64,000 bases of DNA from Heterocephalus glaber (Eukaryota; Chordata; Mammalia; Rodentia; Bathyergidae). A program made the translations under genes and the position numbers. The DNA is taken from the NCBI RefSeq assembly GCF_000247695.1, contig NW_004624805.1, forward strand, positions 2,847,629-2,911,628. The letters are read 5' to 3'. Shown one piece after another: positions 11,766-22,834 of the stretch. The notes beneath the pieces were generated by a model. The model made no database searches and was not told the origin of the DNA. It was given only the letters and a program-made list of their open reading frames with translations. Numbering within the stretch: the stretch's first letter is position 1; each line of letters starts with the position of its first letter.

Positions 11766-12654
11766 GGCTCAGAAAAACCCCCCACCTCTTTCCTTGACTG
11801 CTGTGACTGTCACCATCTTCCATCCCCTGCTCTCCATTTGAATTGGCCTTAAGGCTCTCATGGCTGGTGACACACCAGCGCTGAGCAAAGAAGGAAGCCA
11901 AACCTTTTGAAACAAGGTCCTTATGATGAAGAGCCAAGGTCAAGAAACCCTTGAACTTATGTAGTCATGTTCTTTTGACTCCGGTGTTTCCATTTCATTA
12001 CCTTTCCCTAATTAAATCTGCCTTGTCAACTTTTCTGCTAGAACACAATTTGTTATTAAACTTTATTTTGTTTGGTTTAGCTTCTGTCTAGCATTACATC
12101 AGTGTTTTCTACTGCAACTCTACAGCGTTTTAGCTCCATTATAAAACTCGTGTGGGGTTGAGCCAGAAACCAACTGCATGACATTAGTCTATGGGGAACA
12201 AGGCCTAGTCTTCATTCACAAGCTGATAAATGTTTTTGCAGGGACATCTGGCTCCATATGTGTCTGACATGTAAACAAGTAGACAGACGGCGATGCATGT
12301 ACAGCTTAGGTGTTCTATATATATGCACACAGACATGCATATATGCATGTTTACGTTTTTAGAAAAGGGGCACATATCGGTGGCCCACAACCGCAGTTAC
12401 TCCATGGCGTTGGCAAATCGAGAAGAGAAAGGAATTGCATGCCGTAGAAGTGACCCATCCTTGAAAGACGATTTTATGACAAGCCATGAATAACTTACTT
12501 CCCACAAAAGTCTGTGTTTCATTCTTCTTTCAAAAATATTTTCCCATCCTATCTCCCCAGCCCGGAGACACTGAGCCCGCCTGGCCCCGCCCACGGCTCC
12601 CTTAGCGGGCTCCCCAGTTTGCCCCGGTTACACCTGCCCAGACGCAGTGCCATG

Positions 12655-12840
12655 CTCAGGTAGCTACTGTTTCTTACCAGGAGCCCGGGCCACGCCAGCA
12701 GCTAAGCAGGCGTCATTTCCGTTCACTCTCACGACTGCCAGGGGCTGGGCCCGCTTCCTACCCTTCTGTGAGAGAGAAATCTGAGGCTCACAGAGGTCGC
12801 GCACCTAGAAAGTGCTACAAACAGCCAGCGCTGGGGCCTC
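12655..12840 (-). repeat. Probable MIR, antisense
   Basis: 'cttctgtgagagagaaatctgaggctcacagaggtcgcgcacctagaaagtgc' follows the reverse-strand MIR layout (gaaactgaggctcagagaggt...). It is old and lies at the upstream edge of the CpG island. Confidence 0.5.
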
Positions 12841-13210
12841 GGGTGACGGCGTCCGCTCCCCTCAGAGGGCCTGGTGCTGCCGGGGATGCAGCCACCGGTC
12901 ACGGCAAAGCCGGGGGGGTTCTGAAGACCCAACCTCACTCGCGCCGGACAGCTTGGCCGCACCCTGCCCCGCAGCTCCTGGCAGCGTGGCGGGTTCTCCT
13001 CCTCCGCGCCGTGAGTGTGCGCCCGTGTCAGTGTGTGTGCGTGTCCCGAGTATAGTGCATCTCTGCACATTCATGCACAAGTGAGAGGAAGAGGACAGGG
13101 TGGCCAGTCCACCTGAGCCTTCCGCGCCTGCACCACCAGGCCTGGGAGGCTCCAAGGCCAGGCCTCCGCCCAGGTGCCGCCCCCAGGCGGGTCTGCGAGA
13201 GGAGAGGAGG

Positions 13211-13271
13211 CCGGGCGGTGGGCGGGGAGATCCGGGCGGTGGGCGGAGCGATCCTGGGCGGTGGGCGGTGC
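13211..13271 (+). repeat. Tandem 21-bp GC-box array
   Basis: There are two full 21-bp units (13211-13231 and 13232-13252) and a partial third (13253-13271). Each carries GGGCGGTGGGCGG, which is two overlapping Sp1/KLF-type GC boxes on a G-rich strand. The array stops 37 bp before the assembly gap. Confidence 0.9.
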
Positions 13272-13308
13272 TTGGCACGCTCGGCCGCGGCGGCTGAGGC
13301 GGGGCGGC

Positions 13309-13664
13309 NNNNNNNNNNNNNNNNNNNNNNNNNNNNNNNNNNNNNNNNNNNNNNNNNNNNNNNNNNNNNNNNNNNNNNNNNNNNNNNNNNNNNNNNNNNN
13401 NNNNNNNNNNNNNNNNNNNNNNNNNNNNNNNNNNNNNNNNNNNNNNNNNNNNNNNNNNNNNNNNNNNNNNNNNNNNNNNNNNNNNNNNNNNNNNNNNNNN
13501 NNNNNNNNNNNNNNNNNNNNNNNNNNNNNNNNNNNNNNNNNNNNNNNNNNNNNNNNNNNNNNNNNNNNNNNNNNNNNNNNNNNNNNNNNNNNNNNNNNNN
13601 NNNNNNNNNNNNNNNNNNNNNNNNNNNNNNNNNNNNNNNNNNNNNNNNNNNNNNNNNNNNNNNN
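13309..13664. other. Assembly gap (356 N)
   Basis: A run of Ns inside the CpG island. The flanking sequence is extremely GC-rich (tandem GGGCGG before it; repeated AGCCGGT and CCCGG tracts after it), so the gap probably reflects sequencing failure. Part of the first exon may be hidden here. Confidence 0.99.
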
Positions 13665-14932
13665 GGCGCCCGGAGCCGGTAGCCGGTAGCCGCTCGAGCC
13701 GGTCCGGACCGCGGGCAGGGGCGCGAGGGGAAGCGGCTCCCGCGATCCCGCCCCCCGGCCCGGCCCGGCCCGGCCTCCGCGCCGTTAGGGTCTCCCGCCC
13801 GACCCGAGCGGGGTGCAGCGCCCGACAGCGCCGCTGGCCGGACGAGCCCCTGGCCCCGGATCCGGCGCGGGCTGTGGAGGAGAAGCTGCGCTCGCGCTCC
13901 GAGCAGTCGGGGAGCGCTCCCGGCGGGCGGCCCGGGTCCGGGGCGCTGTCAGGTGGATGGGGTGTCCCAGGGCCTGCGCCTTTTCCTCCCCGTCTCACTT
14001 CACAAGGAATACGCATCCGAGGGATTCGGGGTGCGGCTTGGAAGATGGGACAATGTTGGGGCGGTGGCAGCCAGAAATGTTCTGCCAGGATAAAATAAAA
14101 ATAGGCTCCGTAGTGTAAGCTGAGCGGTGACGGGCTGACCAGGTAAAACTTTAGGGAAACGATTCCTCATGTCAGGTAGTTTGAGAATTTAAAATGACAA
14201 GATCGAGACATCCAGCAAAGCAAAAATGCATGAAGGTCTTTGGAAATTCTACGAAGGCGGTGTTTCTTAAGAGCTGGTTCCCGTGTAAGTGGGAGTTTGG
14301 TAAATTCCTCTGGCTTCCATAAGGCTCTGTGGGTTTGGGTTTAATCATTCACCTTGGTATTCGCTGGCTAATTCCTAGTCACCGGCTGAATGTGCTTCCT
14401 GGACGTCTCCCTGTTGCTCTGGTTGGACACCAGGCTGCAAACTTTCCCTTGGGCTGCCTTGGCAAGCAAATATTTGTGGAAGAAAGGCCTCTAATCTATT
14501 AGGCCTTCCTCCTGAAAAATTTCACCCTGCACTGCAAAGAGTAGAAGGTCAGGCCCTTGGCAGGCCCAGGAGATTTGGGGGACAGGGTGGGTGGAGGAAG
14601 CCTGTTGGGGGTGTGCGTCTCCTCGCCCTTGGAAAGAATGCCAGAGTGCCACATGCGGTGAGGGCTGTCTGCTGACTCCTGTGAGAGTTCGGGGTTCCAG
14701 GGGCCTGTGGGGTGCTGTCAGTAGCTGCAAACGTAGCTGGTGCTCAGGGATGGGTAAGGAGAGCAGTGTCCAGCTTTTCACCCAAAGGCAAGTATGAAAT
14801 GATTCTTAACATGCAGTGTTAAGGCAAATCCCTTCTTTGTCGCCAGTAGAGCAAGCCCAGGAGCCGGTGGCTTCCCCAAGCCCTCCTTGTCCTTGCTGGG
14901 AGAGCCCTCTAGTCTGGAAGAACGGTAAACAC

Positions 14933-14992
14933 AATCATGGTAGGAGGCCAGAGTTCCCCTCCTAATGAGCTTGGCGAGACTCTACCATGATT
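14933..14992. other. 11-bp inverted repeat
   Basis: AATCATGGTAG (14933-14943) and its exact reverse complement CTACCATGATT (14982-14992) are separated by 38 bases. Confidence 0.85.
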
Positions 14993-16633
14993 AATCTAGA
15001 GTTTAGAACACAGCGCTGGCTTGAAACGATTGTCCTGTGCTGGCCTGTATTCTGATAAGCAGTGACTCTGTCTCTGAACTCCTCTAGGCCTGTTATTAAG
15101 CCCCCGGCTGCATTTTCCTCTGGTTCTCAGCAGATGTTTTTTACCTTTCGGGAGGGAAGGGTTATCTGCCTCTTGGAAGCCTTGTTAACTGGGCTTTGCT
15201 CCAGAGGTCTCTGGCTTGTGGAATGCAGAGGGACAGGCACTTGCTATTCCAGAGCCCAGGAAAGGTGCATCAGTCTCGCAGTGCTTCGCTAAGCCCTTTG
15301 AACACTAGTGCTGTAAAAGTACAGGAGTCTCCCCAGACCACAACCTCAGCCACCGTGATTTGAATTTGAGATGTCTTATTTTAAATTTATTCATGACTTT
15401 TCATATCCAAATGTATTTTTCAAAACTTTCTGTAGATCATATGCTTAGGAACAGCCTGGCCAAACTGGCAAAGACTTATTATCGGTCCACTAACTACCTT
15501 TAGAGTTTTCTGCTATTAGTTATCTCTGTATAGCTTACCTAAAAAAGCGGTTTCTTCAGCGTGCAAATGAAAGAACTTAGATGACCTTATGAACAGGCAC
15601 CAAGGTGAATTTCAAAGAGGAAAGAGTGAAAGTAACTATATATTGAAAGAATAGTTGGCGGCATAGAAACCAAGTGTTGCTGCTAGTTATCTCTTGGCCC
15701 AATGGGGTTATTAGGAACTTTTTTCTGCTTTTTTTAAGTACTGAATTTTGTAGTGTTTACTTTTGAAATAATTTTATATGACTTATAGTTAGAAAATAAA
15801 TAAAAATGGAAAAAATTACATGAAATAATGTGAACTCCAACATCTTCATAAAACCTTGGCTCTTTTATCCTAAAGCAATTTTAAAACAAAGAACAAAATT
15901 AGTATGTTAGAAGTTTAACAGAATATTTCAGAAATCTTTATGTGGGGAACTTGATATACAGGATGATAACAGAATAAATTTCTAACCTGTTAGAAGTTTT
16001 AGCTATTTTTCTAAATAGCCTCAGATTCCAAAGGGTTTCTTAATGACTTAAAACCTTTCAGAAATGTTAATGAGGTACTTAGGGTCTTATAAAAGTGTGT
16101 GTGGGGATAACCAAAGCACTAATTGTGTGACACAGAATTTAAAGGTGAAAGAAAAAAACAAAAGAGGTGTGTGTGTGTTTCTCTCTGTATGTGTGTGTGT
16201 GTTTTCAGGCTAGTTGTGGAAAGTCAAGAACAGAAGAGATAATATTTATTTAAAGATTGACTGCGTGATATTTACTATTTGCCTCTTATTTCCCCTTTTC
16301 TCTCTTTAAACCACTGCCTTAACACTAACCTGACCGGCAAGATTAATGGTCAAGATCCTTCTGATCTTAGATCCAAGTTTTCCACCTCATTGTTTTCTTT
16401 TTGTCCTTCTAAAATGATTGCTTCACCGATTAAATATCCTTCTTATGCCTTATGAGATCTCAGCAAGTGGAGGGCATGGCAGAGCTGGTCATTGACTATG
16501 TACAACACTTGGTGAAGACTCATCCCAGAACTTAGTGCGGAACCATGCCGTTGTTTATTGAACAATTAAGACTGGAAAGGGAAATGGAAAGCCTATTGTT
16601 CATAATAAAATAGATGATTCTACTGTTAAAAAA

Positions 16634-16739
16634 CAAGCTGTAGGGCCGGGGATTTAGCTCAGTGGTTTCACCGCCTGCTGCGCAAGCGTAAGGACCCGAG
16701 TTCGATCCCCGGTACCAAAAAAAAAAAACCAAGCTGTAG
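16634..16739 (+). repeat. ID-type SINE (GGTACC subfamily) with TSD
   Basis: The element body 16644-16729 runs from GGCCGGGGATTTAGCTCAGT through CGCAAGCGTAAGGACCCG to TTCGATCCCCGGTACC plus a pure A12 tail. It is bounded by perfect 10-bp duplications CAAGCTGTAG (16634-16643 and 16730-16739). The A and B boxes are intact, so this copy looks young. Confidence 0.95.
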
Positions 16740-17431
16740 AAAGCATTAAAAAATTGCTGTATCAGTTAGCAACATGGTCCACTCTGGTTTGTTTTATGTC
16801 TTGGCTATATACCTCTTGTTTAAATAAACGACTTTGTTATATATTAATCATAACATTGGACCTACAACTTGTCATTTGAAGAAATATTTACACTGAATGG
16901 CCAACAATTTGAGGGACCAATTACATATTAAGTATGGAATGTCAGTAAGTAAACTGAAAACTTGGAGGTTTTAAAAGGAGTGATAGTGTAATCAAGACCT
17001 TTAGAACCCAGACTACAGTCCTGTGGTAGCTTCCTTGTCAGGCATGGACACTAGGCTTCCCAGAAACAAGGCAGTCTCCATGGCTCAGGTGCCCTGCAGC
17101 AGAACTTGCTGTAATTTGCTTCTCATTTATTCTCTTCTCCAGTGTTTCTGTGATGGTCATTGAATCTTCCAAGTATGTAATATATTTTCAAAGACACATT
17201 TTCGTAATCCTACCAAAGCACCTCTTCATTTTCAGAAAGGTTTTTTTTGGCTAGAACATAAATTAAAAATTAATAAAAAAAAGAGACAAAGACCCATTCA
17301 TTTGTCAGATTATTGAAGCCTTTAAAAAAGCAGTATTTGTTGTTGTTGAGGGCATAGTTAAGTATATTATGAACTGCATTTTTATTATTTGTTAACAATA
17401 GAGATATTGTTCAGTTACAGTGATAAGTCAC

Positions 17432-17449
17432 AACTTAGTATACTAAGTT
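17432..17449. other. Perfect 18-bp palindrome
   Basis: AACTTAGTATACTAAGTT reads the same on both strands. It lies in an AT-rich tract (17395-17600) that repeats TAAGTTA-like words. Confidence 0.9.
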
Positions 17450-20099
17450 ATGAGTGATGATGACTAATGACATAATTGATGAGTGATAAATACTATTGTT
17501 ATATTAATAGAAGTTAAGTTGCTATTAATTGTAATGCATATATATTAAGTTATATATACTTAAGCTAATATTAAGGATATGAAGTTAAGGCTAAGATGCT
17601 CAGTATATAAAATTGCCAGTATTTGACCATTTTTGACCTGCAAAATTATAGTTTCATATGGTTTAACCTAATACACTTTGTGACAGAACATCATAAAATA
17701 CTGCACAGTTAAAAGTATAAATAGGGACTTAAAAACAAAACCTTGGAGTCCAGTAACACTGTTGATATTTTGGCTTGTTTCCTTTTGGTGTTATTCCTCT
17801 CCTGTGTGTGTGTGTATATGATATGCCTGTAACTGGGAGCACACCGGTCTAGGGTTTCATACCCGACTCCGTTATTTAAAATGGCAGCCCGGACATTTCC
17901 TTGTGCTTCTCGATATTTGGAAGCACAGCATGAGACCTGGGTGCACATAGTGTAGCTCACCATGTGGGTTTACTGCAGCAGAATCTCTTTCACTACCCAT
18001 TCAGCAGACATTTAGTTCAATATTCTGTCAAAAATGAAACTGAGGTGAATTTCCTTGTATGTGTGTGTGTGTGTCTAATTATTTTGTTAAGATGAACCCT
18101 AGGAAATGAGGTTATGACTGTAGGGTTTCAGATGTCTAAGATTTTACTGTTCACTCCCCAACCACTTTCAGAGGGGAAAGGCCCGTCTGCACAGAGCCCT
18201 CACATCTACCGCGTGGGTCACCATGACCTCACCAGCAGGGAGCACTGCTTTTTAGAAGCCTCAGTAATTAATCTGCTGGGTGAATAATGGCATTTTGGTT
18301 TAATTTTATTTGTCTGATTGCAGGAGAGAGTGAACACTTTTTCCATATTTTTAATTGGGTACATGTCTTAATTTTCAGTTCACATTCTAAGCAGATTTTT
18401 TAAAAAAACAGCTCTGGTTGATGTAATGAGTTTGTTAATATTTTTTTTCCTTTCACCACCCTGAGGAGCCTTAAACTGTGTGTAGGAGAATAAGAGCGTT
18501 CTTTTTATAAATGGAAAGGGAGGGGACCGCGGTGTCTTTTTAGATGGCATTCACTTGCAGCTCTCCACCTAGGCTCCAGAACGTGTGTCACTGCAGTAAT
18601 TCCTCCCACATAGTAACATCGGCGGGGAAGGTGGTGACTGGGTCTGCTCTGTCTTTGTATTCTGCAGCGGAGCCGGTGTCTCGTGTGTCCAGTGCGAGAC
18701 AAGCGCCTCGGTGAGTCGAGGCTGGAGTCGGTGTGCAGCACCCTCGCTGGTAGGAGCGCTGCTGGGTGGCGCCTGCCCGGGCCGCCTCCTGTCCGTGTGT
18801 GCCCATTCTCCTGGGTGCTCCTGGGGGGCTCTGCGGGGTGCCAGTGAGACCAAGGTCACAGGCTAAAACCCGTTGTACTGCTTCTCCCCTTGAAAATGAC
18901 TTAGTGCCCCTTCTTTTTCTTATCCCCTTTGCCACTTCTAATTGCTCAGTCCTCACTTCCATCTCTGTCACCTTAGTCCTCCCTTTCCCACCAGGATACC
19001 ACAGAACGTTTTCCTTGCCTGGACCCATTTGTGGTTTCCTATTACCCACTCAAAAAGTCTCAGTTCTATCAATGTTGAAGCCAAGGCTTGCTGTTTCTAT
19101 ATAGATTTTTTTTCCTTTAGTTCATGCACCAGGTTCTGTAATAGCTCCATGTCACTTAGGAAGGACTAAATGCCCAAGATGGCCCTAGAGTCTTGTGAAG
19201 GTCACGAGCTGCCCAGTGGTGTATTTGTGAGCACATCACTTGCTCAGCATTTAGATATGAACACTAGCGTTGCCATCAAGGCATAGTCAAGGCAGGGATT
19301 CACCTGTGCGTGGGTGTGCATGTGTGTGAGAAGAGTCATGTACAAGAGGCATCCTCACTGCAAGGACTAGAAGAATTTTTTCATCTTAAATGTAGTTTTT
19401 AAGTGTAATGTCACCATGTCTTCTGTATTTTCTTATTTATATTTATGCATTATTTGGGTAGATTGAGAAAGTTGTTGATTGTAAGGAAGGGAACATAAAT
19501 GGCGAGCTGAAAACACCAGTAGTGGCGTGGATATCAAAGCTAGGCAGATCTGGTTTCAGCCCTCGGATTTCAGCTGCTTGGTGTCTGTAGCCTCAGCCTC
19601 TGGGTCGGAGCATCCTCCCCGGCAGTGTGCTGTTGGCAGTGCACGTCTGCACTGGAGAATTTGCTGGGAATGAGAGGTGAATTGGAGTGTGCCATGTAAC
19701 TAGTGAGAGCGTGGGGCACCTGCCAGGTGCTCGTGGGTGGGCGATGGCCTCTCCTTTCATGTGTCCTGTGATTGTGGCTACAGAAAACAGGTTTTCCTCA
19801 TAGTTCATAGCCTGTGTTTATGGGGGTCATGGGGCAAGGGGTGCCGAGAAAATTTGCATGAATTGAGAGATTCTTGGTGGACTTGTGCGCCTACTAGAGA
19901 GCATGTCAGGCAATTTACAGAGGTCACAAGCATTTCCAAAGGGGTCAACGATAGCAGTTTACAAACCTGATCATTTGCCATTTTAGGTGTGCACGTACCT
20001 TTCTGAGATGTGAAATGTGCGGTTACAGTCAGGGAGGCAGTTTAGGGTTGTGCCAAATTTTGTTGTGCATTTGCCTTCACAGCAGTTCTCTGAGTGGAT

Positions 20100-21440
20100 G
20101 TGTGGGTCAGAGAATTAAGTGCTGTTGACTTAAAATGCTGGCATTGAAGAAAAGCTTGAAAGGGTCCATCTTTCCAGTCCAGCAGGCCCAGGCGCCCAGT
20201 CCCCTGCCTCGGCACTGGTGAGGGGAGCCCGCATGGCGTGAGGATCGGGCAGAGGGAGGGTGGCCGTGTCCCGTGGGTGTGCTTGGCAGTCACAGGTCAC
20301 TGCTAGAGCCCGCCCAGCCCGTGGGCCTGCGCCCTCCACTCAGCTGCTGTCCTGAGCGCTGAAGCGCAGGCATTTGGTCTGCCGTGCTGACTCCGTGCAT
20401 GCGAGCTGCTGGCCTCTGAGAGGAGAAAGAGGAGTTTCCATCCATCGCAGCACTCTTGCCCCCAGACCGCAGGGTCGGTTTAGGGCCTCTTCACGGCTGG
20501 ATCTTCCTGGGCAGTGTTTGCGGCTTGGTGTGGGTTGTCACGCCGCTTAAGATTTTGCTGAACAAACTGCAGACACTTGGCCTGATCGGAGACTTGCCTC
20601 ACCCAGGTCAGCAGCCCGCGTGCGACTTTGGGAGAGCTGCTTCTTCGTCACCACTCTGGCAGATGGGCTGCAGTGCAGCCAGCCCTGGGCACACAGCCAG
20701 GTTTGGGGGCCCCGGCCTCACCCTCCACGATTTGGGGTTAACTGGGCTGGTCGCAGGAGCCATGGTCCGTCGCATGTAAAAGGCAGCTTCTCCAATGAAA
20801 TCCTGTGTCCGAGCCCTTCCCTCGCTGGGTGTTGGTACCCAGAGCACCCTGCGCTGGGCACAGGCACGCAGCCTGGCGGTCCCTGCTGGCCGAGCCCAGC
20901 TTCTTGGTCCTCCCTTTGCTGAGCTCCCTGGGTCGGGCTGAGGGAGCACATGGAGTGGTGGGGTGGCCGTGGCCGCTGGGCCTCCCCGAGACCGCGCCCG
21001 GAGGAAGGGCAGGTGCTGCAGCGCCCCGGGCCTTTCCTGCCCCTGTGATTGGCTGTGCCAGGCAGGGTGCACTCAGGGCCCCGAGAGCCGCGCCGACAGG
21101 AAGCACATGGTCTTCCTCGCACCTGCGGGCCAGCAGGCGTTTCCTGGCCATTGTTCGCAGTGGCCAGTGACTGTTTCCAGCCGCCAGGGCTGTGGGGCTG
21201 AGGAGCTGAGCTGGCCCGGCTCCCTGATCCGCCCAGCTTCTGTGTGCAGCCAGCTTCCATGGCTGGGGGGTGTGTGACGGGTCTGTGGCCCGCAGGGGCC
21301 ACTCCGGCTGTGCTCCTGTGCGGACTTCTGTCCACTTCCACCACCCGTGTGCCTTCGGAAAGATTACACTGGGGCAGGCTGCTGTTGGTGTGGCTGCTGA
21401 GAGGCATTTGGGGTGGGCCCCTCGGCAGAGAAGTACGAAT
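20100..21440. other. GC-rich intronic block
   Basis: Base composition shifts to GC-rich with scattered CpGs and overlapping open frames on both strands (up to 276 codons on the minus strand). No frame resembles a protein and composition alone explains them. An alternative promoter or enhancer is possible but unsupported. Confidence 0.4.
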
Positions 21441-21489
21441 CTCGTTCCCAGATGACCGGGAAGAAATTTACTTCTGCAAGTATCGTGTG

Positions 21490-21685
21490 CAGCTGGGTAT
21501 GTTGGCATGCACCTGTGATCCCAGCACACTGGGGGACTGAGGCAAGAGGGTCGTGAGTTCCGCTTCATCCTGGCAGTTTAGCAATGTAACAAGACCCTGT
21601 CTCGAAATAGAAATCAAAAGAGCCGAGGATGCAGCTCAGCACGATGGCCCTAGGTTCAGTCCCCAGTACTGGGAAAAAATAAAGA
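21490..21685 (+). repeat. B1-ID dimeric SINE
   Basis: A B1-like half (AGCTGGGTATGTTGGCATGC ... ACAAGACCCTGTCTCGAAAT) is joined to an ID-like half (AGCCGAGGATGCAGCTCAGC ... GTTCAGTCCCCAGTACTGGG) and an A-rich tail. Dimers of this type (B1-dID/MEN) are known in non-murid rodents. Confidence 0.8.
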
Positions 21686-22104
21686 TTCGCGTGAAAAGGA
21701 GAATTTTCAGAGTGTGTTGTAGGTCTCACGTGCACACTTGATTGGTGTGTCGTTTGGTCACTGGGAGCCTAGAGACTAAAAACCCATTTCCAGCTGCCAG
21801 CTAACCACTCAGGGAGTGCCCGGCAGCCCCTTTGACTGCTTCCACGCAAGCCCATTGTGGCTGTGCACTGGGTAACACTCTTGCTCCTTCGTGCAGGGCA
21901 AGAGTTGTGTGTGTGAGACAGAAGCAGGGGTTGTAACAGGCTGACTGCACATTGGTAGCTTCTCTTTTTAGAAACATAAAACAGCAGTCACAGCTTGCAC
22001 GCCTGTGTTTATGCCGTTCTCGCCCCTCCAGCCTGATGATTTTAGATGGGGAGGCAAGAGGCGGGTGGGCAGGGTTGGACGTTCCTTTGCTTAAATACTG
22101 TTCT

Positions 22105-22280
22105 GACCAGATGTGGTGCATGCCTGTAAGCTCAGCACTCTGGGAAGCTGAGGCCTGCACATTTGAGGCCAGCTTGGACAACTGAGTGAGACCCTATCTC
22201 CTAATAAAAAAGGGCTGGGACACAGCTCCGTTAGCAGAGCACTCCTGGATTCAAGCCCTTGCACTGAGAAACAAAAAGCA
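22105..22280 (+). repeat. B1-ID dimeric SINE
   Basis: B1-like half (GACCAGATGTGGTGCATGCC ... GTGAGACCCTATCTCC) followed by an A-rich linker and an ID-like half (GGGCTGGGACACAGCTCCGT ... TTCAAGCCCTTGCACTG). It ends about 215 bp before the splice acceptor of the start-codon exon. Confidence 0.8.
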
Positions 22281-22494
22281 AGAACCACTACTCAGCATTC
22301 TTGTTCAAGAGGCAGCTGTTCTTGGGGTGATCCTCTGCCATGTCTCTGTGTCGCGCTGCCCCACAAGCACTTGGCAGGGTGTTGGGCGCTGGGAGATCGC
22401 CACCTTCACCTTTCGGGGTCTGCCTGGGGAGGGTAGGGGCCACTGCAGCTTTGCAGGGACGACGGTCACTCAGAGCTCTCTCCTGTCCCCCTAG

Positions 22495-22553
22495 TGATGG
22501 GTCACGCCACCACAGCGGTGCCAGCAGGCAAGCGATGGTGAAGCCAGCACACC
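22495..22553 (+). other. JCAD: JCAD 5' UTR part of the start-codon exon
   Basis: The acceptor is a pyrimidine-rich run ending TCCTGTCCCCCTAG (AG at 22493-22494), so the exon should begin at 22495. The 59 bases before the ATG hold two upstream ATGs. The earlier 5' UTR exon is not resolved. Confidence 0.75.
22497..22541 (+). promoter_or_regulatory. Upstream ORF 1 (14 codons)
   Basis: The ATG is two bases after the exon start and the frame closes at TGA 22539-22541, 12 bases before the JCAD ATG. Its -3 base would come from the upstream exon, so its strength cannot be judged. Confidence 0.6.
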
Positions 22554-22636
22554 ATGTACAGTGTGGAAGACCTGCTGATCTCTCATGGGTACAAACCAGC
22601 CCGAGACCTCCCAGGGCAACGTGGGGCAAAGGCTGA
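22535..22636 (+). promoter_or_regulatory. Upstream ORF 2 overlapping the JCAD start
   Basis: GCGATGG gives G at -3 and G at +4, a strong initiation context. This 33-codon frame is shifted relative to JCAD, starts 19 bases before the JCAD ATG and ends 80 bases after it. Ribosomes that start here cannot start JCAD on the same pass, so it could lower JCAD translation. The geometry is seen directly; the effect is inference. Confidence 0.65.
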
Positions 22637-22834
22637 TGGGCACCCACAGGCGAAGACAAGGCCCAGAGGCAGCCAGGGCCTGCAGAACGGGTGTGAAGAT
22701 GGCATTGCTGCCCTGGCTCCAAGCAGGCAGGCCCCGGGCCCAGGCCCTGTGAGTGCCCCCGAGGGCCACCAAGGTGTGCCAAGGCACCACGTGGAGCACC
22801 ACAGGACGTCTGCTTCCAGAGCTCCAGAGGCGGG
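22554..22834 (+). CDS. JCAD: JCAD coding exon 1 (N-terminus)
   Basis: Encodes residues 1-93 plus two bases of codon 94. The N-terminus MYSVEDLLISHGYKPARD matches the distinctive start of junctional cadherin 5-associated protein (JCAD/KIAA1462). This protein sits at VE-cadherin cell-cell junctions of endothelial cells, lies at a human coronary-artery-disease locus, and is reported to act on the Hippo pathway through LATS2. The ATG has A at -3 (CACACCATGT), and the family match fixes this start. The rest of the exon is Pro/Gly/Ala-rich and looks disordered. The exon ends at the donor GG|GTAAGC (GT at 22835-22836). Unspliced, the frame stops at once, at the TAA within that donor. The two leftover bases (GG) join G at 38115 to make Gly94, so the phase agrees with the next exon. 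Confidence 0.96.

Larger units (their letters stand above)
12545..13980 (+). promoter_or_regulatory. JCAD: CpG-island promoter, presumed JCAD
   Basis: GC content and CpG density rise sharply here compared with both flanks, with many GGGCGG boxes on both sides of the assembly gap. It is the strongest CpG island upstream of the JCAD start codon, about 9 kb before the ATG exon, and lies on the expected side. No TATA box is evident, as is usual for island promoters. The non-coding first exon should lie here, partly inside the gap. One possible donor is CAG|GTGGAT at 13952/13953, but I cannot choose the transcription start or donor from sequence alone. A long minus-strand open frame through this region is a by-product of CG-rich sequence and Ns. 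Confidence 0.75.
13981..22494 (+). other. JCAD: JCAD 5'UTR intron (presumed)
   Basis: This lies between the promoter island and the splice acceptor before the start-codon exon. It holds one ID SINE, two B1-ID dimers, TG-rich tracts (about 16168-16203 and 18058-18075), an AT-rich palindromic stretch near 17.4-17.6 kb and a GC-rich block at about 20.1-21.4 kb. I find no open frame with a credible protein. The 5' limit is uncertain because the first-exon donor is not fixed. Confidence 0.6.

Noticed and set aside
12862..14016. A 384-codon minus-strand open frame across the CpG island
   Set aside because: A third of it is assembly Ns, and the rest is Pro/Arg/Gly-rich sequence typical of random CG-rich DNA. 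No protein family is recognisable.
20608..21568. Overlapping minus-strand open frames of 154-276 codons
   Set aside because: They overlap each other in different frames over a GC-rich block inside the JCAD 5'UTR intron and show no domain or low-bias segment.
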